Assembly: GCA_964424115.1 (NCBI GenBank)
Contig: CAYRHN010000007.1
Span: forward strand, 124,001 to 188,000
Length of the DNA: 64,000 bases
Source of the DNA: CAYRHN01 sp964424115
GTDB lineage: Bacteria; Chloroflexota; Anaerolineae; Anaerolineales; Anaerolineaceae
Direction of reading: 5' to 3'
Shown one piece after another: positions 34,744-42,470 of the stretch (position 1 is the first letter of the stretch; each line of letters opens with the position of its first letter). Made by a program: the position numbers and the translations under genes. Under the pieces are notes generated by a model. That model searched no databases. It saw only the letters and a list, made by a program, of their open reading frames with translations, and was not told the origin of the DNA.

Positions 34744-35760
34744 CTAAATAATCAGCATTGCATCGCCGAACGAAAAAAAGCGGTATTTCATCTGCACCGC
34801 TTCCTGGTATGCCGCCATGATCGTCTCGCGCCCGGCAAATGCGCTCACCAGCATCAGCAGGGTCGAGCGCGGCAGGTGGAAATTGGTCACCAACATATCT
34901 ACCGCGCGGAACTTGAAACCGGGCAAGATGAAAAGATTCGTCGGCCCGCTGAAAGGCGCTACTGCTTCCCCCTCCTGCGCCAGTTTTGCTGCCGTTTCCA
35001 GCGTGCGCACGCTGGTTGTGCCTACCGCCACAATCCGCCCGCCGGAGCGCCGCGCCCGGTTGATCGCCTCTGCCGTCTCCGGGGTCACCTCGCACCATTC
35101 GGTATGGATCTTGTGTTCGCTCGGATCGTCCTCGTTCACCGGCGCAAAGGTATCCAGCCCCACGTGCAGGGTTACCTGCGCAAAGTGCACCCCCATCCCT
35201 TCCAGGCGCTGCATCAATTCGGGAGTGAAATGCAGCCCGGCAGTTGGCGCTGCCGCGGAACCAGGGCGCACCGCATACACTGTCTGGTAACGCTTGGGGT
35301 CGCGCAGCGGTTCGTGAATATATGGCGGCAGAGGCATTTGCCCGATCCTGTCCAGGAAGGGTTCCACCGGCTCGCTGAAGCGCACCAGGCGGCGCGAACC
35401 CTCCAGCATCTCCACGATCTCTGCTGTTAACCCGCCTTCCAGGGTCACCTGTTTTCCAGGGGCCAGCTTACCCCCGATCAGCGCTTCCCAGGTGGTGCCG
35501 TCCCGTCGATTGAGCAGCAAGAATTCGATCTGCCCGCCGGTGCTTTTGCGCGCGTAAATGCGCGCCGGGATCACCTTGGTCTGGTTGATCACCAGTACAT
35601 CCCCTTCTCGCAGGTAAGAAGAGATATTATAAAAGAAGGAATGTTCCAACTCTGGCGCACCGCGCCGCAACACCAACAGGCGCGAGGAATGGCGCGGTTC
35701 CACCGGTGTCTGGGCGATCAAGCCCTCCGGCAGATGATAATCAAAATCATCGGTCCGCAT
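34744..35760 (-). CDS. queA: S-adenosylmethionine:tRNA ribosyltransferase-isomerase
   Basis: This enzyme transfers the ribosyl part of SAM to preQ1 in tRNA to make epoxyqueuosine, the penultimate step of queuosine synthesis. It has 338 residues; MRTDDFDYHLPEGLIAQTP, the later RPGSAAAPTAGLHFT, HVGLDTFAPV and LVTNFHLPRSTLLMLVSAFA are clear family marks. It starts one base after the ruvB stop (TGAGATG), so the two are co-translated; the same ruvB-queA pairing occurs in many bacteria. Confidence 0.96.
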   Translation of the reverse strand: MRTDDFDYHLPEGLIAQTPVEPRHSSRLLVLRRGAPELEHSFFYNISSYLREGDVLVINQTKVIPARIYARKSTGGQIEFLLLNRRDGTTWEALIGGKLAPGKQVTLEGGLTAEIVEMLEGSRRLVRFSEPVEPFLDRIGQMPLPPYIHEPLRDPKRYQTVYAVRPGSAAAPTAGLHFTPELMQRLEGMGVHFAQVTLHVGLDTFAPVNEDDPSEHKIHTEWCEVTPETAEAINRARRSGGRIVAVGTTSVRTLETAAKLAQEGEAVAPFSGPTNLFILPGFKFRAVDMLVTNFHLPRSTLLMLVSAFAGRETIMAAYQEAVQMKYRFFSFGDAMLII

Positions 35761-35761
35761 C

Positions 35762-36796
35762 TCAGATCAGCCTTGGCTGAGCATCTTCAGCGGCCGGCCC
35801 ACGCAGCGGCAAGCCCAAATGCTCATATGCCAGCCGGGTTGCTACCCGCCCTTGCGGAGTGCGGTCCAGGAATCCCAGTTGTAGCAGGTACGGCTCAACC
35901 ACATCCATGATCGTATCCGGTTCCTCACTGATGGCCGCCCCGATCGTGCTCAATCCCACCGGTCCGCCGTTATATTTTTCAATGATCGTGGTCAACACGC
36001 GTCGATCCACATCATCTAAACCCAATGGATCGATGTTCAACAGGTTCAGTGCCTCGCGTGCCACTTCACGGGTGATCTCCCCGGTTGCTCGCACCTGGGC
36101 AAAATCACGCACCCTTCGCAGCAGGCGCAGCGCCACGCGCGGAGTGCCTCTGGCCCGGCGCGCCACCTCTTCGATCCCCCCCTCATCACTGCGCACATTA
36201 AGCATGACGGTGGCCCGCCTCACGATCTGCTGCATCGCCTTCATATCGTAATAATCCAGGCGGTAGACTGCTCCAAAACGCGCCCGCAGCGGTGCGCTGA
36301 CCAGCGCCAGGCGGGTGGTTGCCCCGATCACAGTGAAGCGCGGCAATTTCAGGCGCAGCGAACGCGCCGAAGGCCCCTTGCCGATGATGATGTCCAACGC
36401 AAAATCTTCCATCGCCGGGTAAAGCACTTCTTCGATTGCCCGACCCAGGCGGTGAATTTCATCGATGAACAGGATATCTCCCTGGTGCAGATTGGTCAGG
36501 ATTGCCGCCAGGTCGCCGGAACGCTCGATAGCCGGGCCGGCAGTGATCTTGATGTTCACCCCCATTTCATTGGCCAGCACGTGCGCCAGGGTGGTCTTGC
36601 CCAATCCCGGCGGCCCGTAGAACAGCGTATGGTCCATTGGCTCACCACGCCCGCGCGCCGCGGCGATCAAAATGGAGAGATTCTCCTTCACCTGGTCCTG
36701 GCCGATCACATCCGCCAGTTTGCGCGGGCGCAGGGCCTGATCGACGCGGTCGTCGCGTCCTTCTGGGCTGACCAATCGGGAGGGTTCGTTGCTCAT
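35762..36796 (-). CDS. ruvB: Holliday junction branch-migration ATPase RuvB
   Basis: RuvB is the hexameric AAA+ motor that, with RuvA, drives branch migration. All marks are present: LRPRKLADVIGQDQVKENL, Walker A GPPGLGKTT, Walker B LFIDEIHRL, sensor I GATTRLALVSAPLRARFG, and the C-terminal winged helix. Length 344 is standard. No ruvA or ruvC is adjacent. A TATAAT lies seven bases from the ATG with no ribosome site between, which suggests a leaderless transcript. queA follows directly. Confidence 0.97.
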   Translation of the reverse strand: MSNEPSRLVSPEGRDDRVDQALRPRKLADVIGQDQVKENLSILIAAARGRGEPMDHTLFYGPPGLGKTTLAHVLANEMGVNIKITAGPAIERSGDLAAILTNLHQGDILFIDEIHRLGRAIEEVLYPAMEDFALDIIIGKGPSARSLRLKLPRFTVIGATTRLALVSAPLRARFGAVYRLDYYDMKAMQQIVRRATVMLNVRSDEGGIEEVARRARGTPRVALRLLRRVRDFAQVRATGEITREVAREALNLLNIDPLGLDDVDRRVLTTIIEKYNGGPVGLSTIGAAISEEPDTIMDVVEPYLLQLGFLDRTPQGRVATRLAYEHLGLPLRGPAAEDAQPRLI

Positions 36797-36803
36797 GGCT
36801 TTG

Positions 36804-36809
36804 ATTATA
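36804..36809 (-). promoter_or_regulatory. -10 element close to the ruvB start (possible leaderless transcript)
   Basis: ATTATA on the + strand is TATAAT on the minus strand, seven bases before the ruvB ATG. No Shine-Dalgarno sequence fits in the gap. No good -35 is present. Confidence 0.5.
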
Positions 36810-36816
36810 TATGATA

Positions 36817-36838
36817 AAAGGAGAATAGAGAATAGAGC
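36817..36838 (+). repeat. GAGAATAGAGAATAGAG low-complexity repeat
   Basis: Upstream of ruvB, AAGGAGAATAGAGAATAGAG is the reverse orientation of the CTCTATTC-type repeat at 30941-30977. Confidence 0.45.
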
Positions 36839-36896
36839 GGCACGGGAGGCAGTTCTATTCCCGTTTCAAAAGCTTGAGCATTGAAAATAGACCTAT

Positions 36897-38072
36897 TCAC
36901 TTTCCTGTCAGAGAATCCGCGCAGCGAATACCATTGCTGCTGGTGGTCTCGGTAGGATAGTAACTGCGGCGGTACGGTACGCGCAAGCTGCTATTATCAT
37001 AGCTACTCCAACTGCCCCCGCGGATAACCCGCTCGCTGCCGGTGGCTGGTCCCGTCGGGTTGTTTTGGATGAGTAAGCTGTAATACGTACTGGAATACCA
37101 ATCGTTGACCCATTCCCAGACATTGCCGGACATATCGTACACCCCGTATGGACTGACACCTAACGAATAGCTTCCCACTGCCACCGTGTCGCCGGCGCAG
37201 CCATCAGGACGGTAATAAAAATTACCCAGTTCGCAGGTTGCAGTCTGGTTGCCCCATGCAAAAACGCGGGTATCGGCGGATCCGCGGGCGGCTTTTTCCC
37301 ACTCGGCCTCTGTCGGCAATCGTTTGCCAGCCCAGGCACAGTAAGCGTTGGCTTGATTCCAATTCACCCAGATCACTGGAAAACTGGCGTAGGTAGGATT
37401 GTCATAATAAGAGGAGTGCGAATAAGAAGAATAAGCTTGAGGCACTGTGCAAACGCCCGCTGCGACGCATCGAGCATATTGCGCATTGGTAACTTCAAAC
37501 TTATCAATATAATAAGCATTTAGCGTGACAAGGTGTAAGGGCAATTCATCGTCCCGGTTGCATGTATCGGCCAGATTTGTGCTGTCGCATCCCATCAGGA
37601 AATTTCCTTGAGGGATCTGGATCATATTTGGCACGTCAAAATTTTGATTGCCGGTTGTGAACGAATCAACAAATCGCTGGAGTGGAGCAAATTCGAATCC
37701 ATCTCTGGATGGAACCAGGTTGTAACTGCCTTCGGATAAAGCGCTGAAAACGTAAAATCCATTGGCATCTGTGACCGCTGTGGGGTAAGATTGGGTTTCT
37801 TGAAAAATAAGGGTGGCGGTTCCAAGGACATCCGTTTTACTGCTGCCGAACTTCATCGTGATCGGCAGAAAGATCTTCCAGCCTGGTTCGGCGGTCACGG
37901 TAACATTCGGAACGCCGACGCCGTTGCTGTCTGTCACATATCCGTAAACTAAAAAAGTGGAATTCACCTTCTCGGCCTGGGTTGGATGAAAGAATGAAAG
38001 TGCTGGCAGAAAAGAAAAGATCAACAAAACAGACGTAATGCTCTTAAGAATGTGTTTAACGCTCAGAATCAT
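36897..38072 (-). CDS. Secreted SUMF1-like protein with N-terminal carboxypeptidase-regulatory-like domain
   Basis: A signal peptide (ILKSITSVLLIFSFLPALSF), a beta-sandwich-type repeat domain (about residues 40-140, YGYVTDSNGVGVPNVTVTAE) and a sulfatase-modifying-factor domain (about 149-391: IPQGNFLMGCDS, FEVTNAQYARC, PVIWVNWNQANAYCAW, GKRLPTEAEWEKAARG, DMSGNVWEWVNDWY, RVIRGGSWSS). The two cysteines that make formylglycine in true FGE (in a SYMCHRSYC-type motif) are Ser here (SWSSYDNSS), so sulfatase activation is unlikely. Other roles of SUMF1-like domains include ergothioneine synthesis (EgtB) and ligand binding. The coding sequence looks less GC-rich than its neighbours. Confidence 0.82.
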   Translation of the reverse strand: MILSVKHILKSITSVLLIFSFLPALSFFHPTQAEKVNSTFLVYGYVTDSNGVGVPNVTVTAEPGWKIFLPITMKFGSSKTDVLGTATLIFQETQSYPTAVTDANGFYVFSALSEGSYNLVPSRDGFEFAPLQRFVDSFTTGNQNFDVPNMIQIPQGNFLMGCDSTNLADTCNRDDELPLHLVTLNAYYIDKFEVTNAQYARCVAAGVCTVPQAYSSYSHSSYYDNPTYASFPVIWVNWNQANAYCAWAGKRLPTEAEWEKAARGSADTRVFAWGNQTATCELGNFYYRPDGCAGDTVAVGSYSLGVSPYGVYDMSGNVWEWVNDWYSSTYYSLLIQNNPTGPATGSERVIRGGSWSSYDNSSLRVPYRRSYYPTETTSSNGIRCADSLTGK

Positions 38073-38304
38073 GGTGATCCCCTTTCATAATAATGTTTTT
38101 AAAGCCATTGAGAATCGGAATGCTAGAGCGAATTGGAACACCGCAGTCATTATAATATCGACTATCCGGGATATCAAGGAAAATTGGATAAGATCGGAGC
38201 AGGTCCAAACAACTGACTAAATCGCTGAATTGTCTGACAATACTTGCCATATTGCTCACATTAAGGTAATATCATATTTAATCCTTCCGATCCGAGGTTT
38301 CTCC

Positions 38305-39375
38305 ATGAGCGATACAACTGTCAAACTTTGGAACATGACCCTGGCCCATCCGGTTATGCCTGCCGCCGGGCCTAACGTGAAAGACGCGGCTGCGCTGCGC
38401 GCCTGTGCCGAAGGCGGTGCCGCTGCCCTGGTGGCCAAGACCATCTCCTCCACCGCCGCCACCATTCCCCACCCCAACATGGCCGACCTGAAAACCTATT
38501 TCCTCAACTGCGAGCTGTGGTCGGAATACACCGCCGATGAATGGGTGGAGCGCGAACTGCCCGCTGCCCGCCAGATCGGCCTGCCCCTCATCGTCAGCCT
38601 CGGCTATAACGCCCAGGATATCGCCGCCCTGGCTCCGCGCGTCCGCCCCTTTGCCGATGCGCTCGAACTCAGCACCCACTACACCGGTAACGACCCCAAA
38701 CCCATGCAGGATGCCATCCGCGCAGCCAAAGATGCCGTGGATGTGCCGGTTATGGTCAAGCTCAGTCCCTTCCGCGATGTGCATGCCACCGCCATCGCCG
38801 CCCAGGAAGCCGGCGCAGATGGGATCATCTGCGTCAACTCCTTCGGTCCGGCCCTTGGCATCGATATCGAACGCGGCGGGCGCCTGTGGATGGGCGGCAA
38901 GGGTTATGGCTGGATCTCCGGCCCAGCCCTCAAGCCGATCGCCCTGCGCGCAGTTTATGATGTGGCCCACAGTGTGGATATCCCCATCATCGGCGTTGGC
39001 GGGATCACCCGCGGCACCGATGTGGTTGAATACCTCATGGCCGGCGCCAGCGCTGTGCAGGTCTGCACCGCTGCCATCACCCGCGGCCCTTCCATTTACG
39101 GCAAGATCGCCAAAGAGCTGGGCGCCTGGCTGGACGCGCACGGCTACGCTTCCATCGACGAGATTCGCGGCATGGCTCTGCGCCGATCCGCCCCCCTCAT
39201 GGAAACCCCGCCTACCATCCTGCTCGATAAATGCACCGGCTGCGGCGTATGCGTCACCAGCTGCGTCTACGATGCCCTCTACCTGGAGGACAAGAATATC
39301 CGCCTGCACCCCGAGCTTTGCACCCAGTGTGGCCTGTGCATCTCCCGCTGCCCCACCGGCGCCCTGGCGGCATAA
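38305..39375 (+). CDS. DHODH/PreA-like flavoprotein with C-terminal 2x4Fe-4S ferredoxin
   Basis: A 356-residue protein: an FMN TIM barrel as in dihydroorotate and dihydropyrimidine dehydrogenases (GGAAALVAKTISS, VPVMVKLSP, IIGVGGITRGTDVVEYLMAG, ASAVQVCTA) fused to a ferredoxin with C310/C313/C316/C320 and C339/C342/C345/C349. The usual ELNxSCPN catalytic segment is ELSTHYTGND (residues 121-130), lacking both Asn and Cys, so its substrate is unlikely to be dihydroorotate or uracil in the usual way. It could be a different oxidoreductase of the PreA group. The start at 38305 follows a GAGG; it stands alone and ends at a strong terminator. Confidence 0.85.
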   Translation: MSDTTVKLWNMTLAHPVMPAAGPNVKDAAALRACAEGGAAALVAKTISSTAATIPHPNMADLKTYFLNCELWSEYTADEWVERELPAARQIGLPLIVSLGYNAQDIAALAPRVRPFADALELSTHYTGNDPKPMQDAIRAAKDAVDVPVMVKLSPFRDVHATAIAAQEAGADGIICVNSFGPALGIDIERGGRLWMGGKGYGWISGPALKPIALRAVYDVAHSVDIPIIGVGGITRGTDVVEYLMAGASAVQVCTAAITRGPSIYGKIAKELGAWLDAHGYASIDEIRGMALRRSAPLMETPPTILLDKCTGCGVCVTSCVYDALYLEDKNIRLHPELCTQCGLCISRCPTGALAA

Positions 39376-39405
39376 ACCAAAACAACGACATAAAAAAACA
39401 ACGCG

Positions 39406-39449
39406 AAGGCTCTAAAGGTTTTATAAAACCTTTAGAGCCTTTTATTTGA
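39406..39449 (+). terminator. Intrinsic terminator of the PreA-like gene
   Basis: Perfect 18-base arms, 39406-39423 and 39424-39441 (AAGGCTCTAAAGGTTTTA and its complement), form a 36-base palindrome, followed by TTATTTG. The T-rich tail favours the + strand. Confidence 0.9.
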
Positions 39450-39458
39450 ATCCTTTAT

Positions 39459-39497
39459 GCCCCTTCGTGACTTTGTTTCTTTGTGGTGAAGGGTTTT
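39459..39497 (+). repeat. CTTCGTGACTTTGTTTCTTTGTGG repeat
   Basis: CCCTTCGTGACTTTGTTTCT and then TTGTGGTGAAGG lie between the terminator and the nuoN stop. This belongs to the same family as 6808-6841 and, in reverse orientation, 49315-49343. Confidence 0.6.
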
Positions 39498-39498
39498 G

Positions 39499-40953
39499 TT
39501 AGAATATCACCGCTTTGCTTGCCAGATCGAACAGCGGCCCGGGTATCAGGCTCAACAGCAACACCGCTGCCGCCAGCACCGCCACCACCAGATGCAGCCA
39601 CGGTTCGCGGTGCACTTCCGGTTCGCCCGGCTTCATGTACATCAACACCACCACCCGCAGATAGTAGAAAGCCGACAGGATCGAGGTCAGCAGGCCGATG
39701 ATCGCCAGCGCTATTTGCCCGCCCAACACTGCCGTGCGGAACAGGTAGAACTTGCCCCAGAAGCCGATCGTCAGCGGGATTCCTGCAAAGGAGAGCATGA
39801 AGATCAGCATCGCCGCTGCCAGCCAGGGATATTTCTTCGCCAGCCCGGCATAATCGTTCAATTCCAGCCCCTTGCCCTCTGCACCTTCCAGCAGGATCAC
39901 CACTGCCCAGGCCCCAAAGGTCGTCAGCGCGTAGGCCGCCAGGTAATACAGCATTGAGGCCACCGATTGCTCCGCCATCCCGCTTTGCCCGTAGGGCACA
40001 AACGCGATCAGCATGTATCCGGCATTGGCGATCGAGGAATACGCCAACAGGCGTTTGATGTTCGTCTGCGCCAGTGCCAGCACATTCCCGGCCAGCATCG
40101 TCAGCGCAGCGATCGCCCACAGGATAGGCATCATTTGTTCGGCGATGCTGGGGAAGATGGTCATAAATACCCGCAGCAGTGCCGCGAAACCGGCTGCCTT
40201 GGTCGCCACCGCCATGAACCCGGTTACCGAGGTCGGCGCGCCCTGGTACACATCCGGCAGCCACATATGGAACGGCACCGCAGCGATCTTGAAGCCAAAA
40301 CCCACCAGCACCAGCCCTGCCCCTGCCAGGAACAACGCCGGAACGGTTGGGTGACCGGCTGCGGCGATGCCGCTCGACAGCGCTTCAGCCACGCCGGTGA
40401 AATCAGTGTGCGCCGTCGCTCCGTAGATCAACGCGATCCCATACAGTACAAAACCGGAGGAGAACGTCCCCAGCAGGAAGTACTTTAGCGCAGATTCTTC
40501 CGATTCCAGCCTCGGGCGGGCTAACCCGGCCAACACGTACAGCGGCAGGGAGAGCAGCTCCAACGCCAGGAAGACCACGATCAGGTCTTGTGCGTAGGTG
40601 ATCAGCAGCATACCCGACACAATGAACATCAAAAGCGGGTAATACTCGCCGTGTTCAATGTTCTGCCGTTTCAAGTAATCGTATGCCAGCGCAATCCCCA
40701 CCAGCCCAGAGCCGATGAAGATCACATCCAGGAATGCCGCAAAAGGATCCACGATCACCATGCCGTTGAAGGCTGTCGCGCTGCCTGCGCTGCGCCCCAG
40801 CACCAATCCCAGTGAGAGTGCCAGTCCGGCGCAGGCTATCAGGGCTGTGATGCCTTTACGGTTCTTCGGGACCCACAGGTCGATCAAGAGCGTCGCCAGC
40901 GCCCAGACTACCATCACCACCAGCGGAAGGATTACTACCAAATCTTTTTCCAT
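39499..40953 (-). CDS. nuoN: NADH-quinone oxidoreductase subunit N
   Basis: The last gene of the nuo operon, encoding an antiporter-like proton channel subunit of complex I. The 484-residue protein is almost all membrane helices, with the proton-conducting GFGFKIAAVPFHMWLPDVYQ helix (conserved Lys and His) and KRLLAYSSIANAGYMLIAF, typical of NuoN/Mrp-type subunits. GGAGGAAAACGGAGAC precedes the ATG. Confidence 0.95.
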   Translation of the reverse strand: MEKDLVVILPLVVMVVWALATLLIDLWVPKNRKGITALIACAGLALSLGLVLGRSAGSATAFNGMVIVDPFAAFLDVIFIGSGLVGIALAYDYLKRQNIEHGEYYPLLMFIVSGMLLITYAQDLIVVFLALELLSLPLYVLAGLARPRLESEESALKYFLLGTFSSGFVLYGIALIYGATAHTDFTGVAEALSSGIAAAGHPTVPALFLAGAGLVLVGFGFKIAAVPFHMWLPDVYQGAPTSVTGFMAVATKAAGFAALLRVFMTIFPSIAEQMMPILWAIAALTMLAGNVLALAQTNIKRLLAYSSIANAGYMLIAFVPYGQSGMAEQSVASMLYYLAAYALTTFGAWAVVILLEGAEGKGLELNDYAGLAKKYPWLAAAMLIFMLSFAGIPLTIGFWGKFYLFRTAVLGGQIALAIIGLLTSILSAFYYLRVVVLMYMKPGEPEVHREPWLHLVVAVLAAAVLLLSLIPGPLFDLASKAVIF

Positions 40954-40974
40954 AGTCTCCGTTTTCCTCCGCTT

Positions 40975-42465
40975 TTAGGGAATTACCAGCCCGCCCAACA
41001 GGGACGTCACGGCAGGTTGGATCATATCAAAGAAGAATTTTGGATACAGGCCGATCCAGAAGATCACCACCAGCAGCGGGATCATCATGGCGATCTCGCG
41101 CCAGTTTAGATCCTTCAACTTTTGGTTTTCTTCGTTATCCAGCGGGCCAAGGAAGACTTTCTCGAACATGTGCAGCAGGTACACCGCCGCCAGGATCACG
41201 CCCAATGCTGCGATGATCGCGTACAGCGAGCTGCCCAACGTCTTCGAGGCGTAGGCGCCCTGCAGGATGGTGAACTCGCCCACAAAGCCGTTCAGCCCTG
41301 GCAGGCCCATGGAAGAAAGCGTCACCACCAGCGCGATCGCGCCCAGCACCGGCACCGCCTTCCAGATCCCGCCGAAAGCCGCCATCTCGCGGGTATGCCG
41401 CCGCTCGTACAGGAAACCAACGATCAGGAACAGCGCGCCCGTGCTCAATCCATGGTTGACCATTTGCAGCACCGCGCCGGAGACGCCCTGCACGCTGAGC
41501 GAGAAAATGCCCAGCACCACGAACCCCAGGTGGCTGACCGAGGAGTACGCCACCAATTTCTTCACGTCCTTTTGGGCAAATGCCACCGCCGCGCCGTAGA
41601 TGATGCCGATCACCGCCAGCAGCGCCATGTAAGGTGCCAGTTGCAGGGTGGCTTGCGGGAAGAGCGGCAGGTTGAAACGCAGGAAGCCGTAGGCGCCCAT
41701 CTTCAGCAGCACGCCCGCCAGGATCACAGAACCGGCTGTAGGAGCTTCCACATGCGCATCCGGCAGCCAGGTATGCAGCGGGAACATCGGCACCTTGATG
41801 GCAAAGGCCAACCCAAAGGCCAGGAAGAGCAGCACCTGCGCCCCTGCAAAGACTGCGCGCTGCTCCACCAGCTTCGCCAGCGAGAAAGTTCCCGCCGTGT
41901 TGCCGATGTAGAGGATTGCCACCAGCATCAGCACCGAGCCAACCATGGTGAAAAGGAAAAACTTGACCGCCGCATAAATGCGCCGCTCGCCGCCCCACAC
42001 GCCGATCAGGAAGTACATCGGGATAAGGGTGAACTCCCAGAAAACGTAGAACAGGATCAGGTCCACTGCCAGGAAAACGCCCAGCATGCCCGTCTCCAGC
42101 AGCAGGAAGAACATCATAAAGCCCTTCACCCGCTCCTGCACTGCATTCCAGGTCGATGCGATCGCAATGGGGGTCAGGAAGGTGGTCAGCAGTACCATCA
42201 ACATGCTGATGCCGTCCACGTGCATCTGCAGGCGGATTTCCAGGCCGCCGATCGCGAACCAGGGTTGGTCAAAGTCCAGCGTGTACGGGGCATTGGGATT
42301 GAACTGCGCCAGCACCCACAGGGATATGCCAAACGTGATCAGGCTGGTTGCCAACGCGATCCAGCGGATCAGGTTCTTCGCTTCGGACTTGACGAAGATC
42401 AAGACCAGGAAACCCACCAGCGGGAATAAGGTGACTAAAACCAGGGGAGGAATTGGAAAACTCAT
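40975..42465 (-). CDS. nuoM: NADH-quinone oxidoreductase subunit M
   Basis: A 496-residue antiporter-like membrane subunit. FWEFTLIPMYFLIGVWG, FAIKVPMFPLHTWLPDAHVE and DVKKLVAYSSVSHLGFVVLG carry the glutamate and lysine of the proton path. The true start is the ATG at 42465, where GAGGTGA (overlapping the nuoL stop) gives a ribosome site; the frame is open further upstream but has no ribosome site there. Confidence 0.95.
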   Translation of the reverse strand: MSFPIPPLVLVTLFPLVGFLVLIFVKSEAKNLIRWIALATSLITFGISLWVLAQFNPNAPYTLDFDQPWFAIGGLEIRLQMHVDGISMLMVLLTTFLTPIAIASTWNAVQERVKGFMMFFLLLETGMLGVFLAVDLILFYVFWEFTLIPMYFLIGVWGGERRIYAAVKFFLFTMVGSVLMLVAILYIGNTAGTFSLAKLVEQRAVFAGAQVLLFLAFGLAFAIKVPMFPLHTWLPDAHVEAPTAGSVILAGVLLKMGAYGFLRFNLPLFPQATLQLAPYMALLAVIGIIYGAAVAFAQKDVKKLVAYSSVSHLGFVVLGIFSLSVQGVSGAVLQMVNHGLSTGALFLIVGFLYERRHTREMAAFGGIWKAVPVLGAIALVVTLSSMGLPGLNGFVGEFTILQGAYASKTLGSSLYAIIAALGVILAAVYLLHMFEKVFLGPLDNEENQKLKDLNWREIAMMIPLLVVIFWIGLYPKFFFDMIQPAVTSLLGGLVIP

Positions 42466-42470
42466 ATGCG

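Noticed and set aside
38278..39309. Long minus-strand frame opposite the PreA-like gene
   Set aside because: Gly/Ala/Asp-rich antisense frame without family features.
41122..42429. Long + strand frame opposite nuoM
   Set aside because: It is a mirror of a GC-rich membrane-protein gene, rich in His, Gln and Arg, with no motif.
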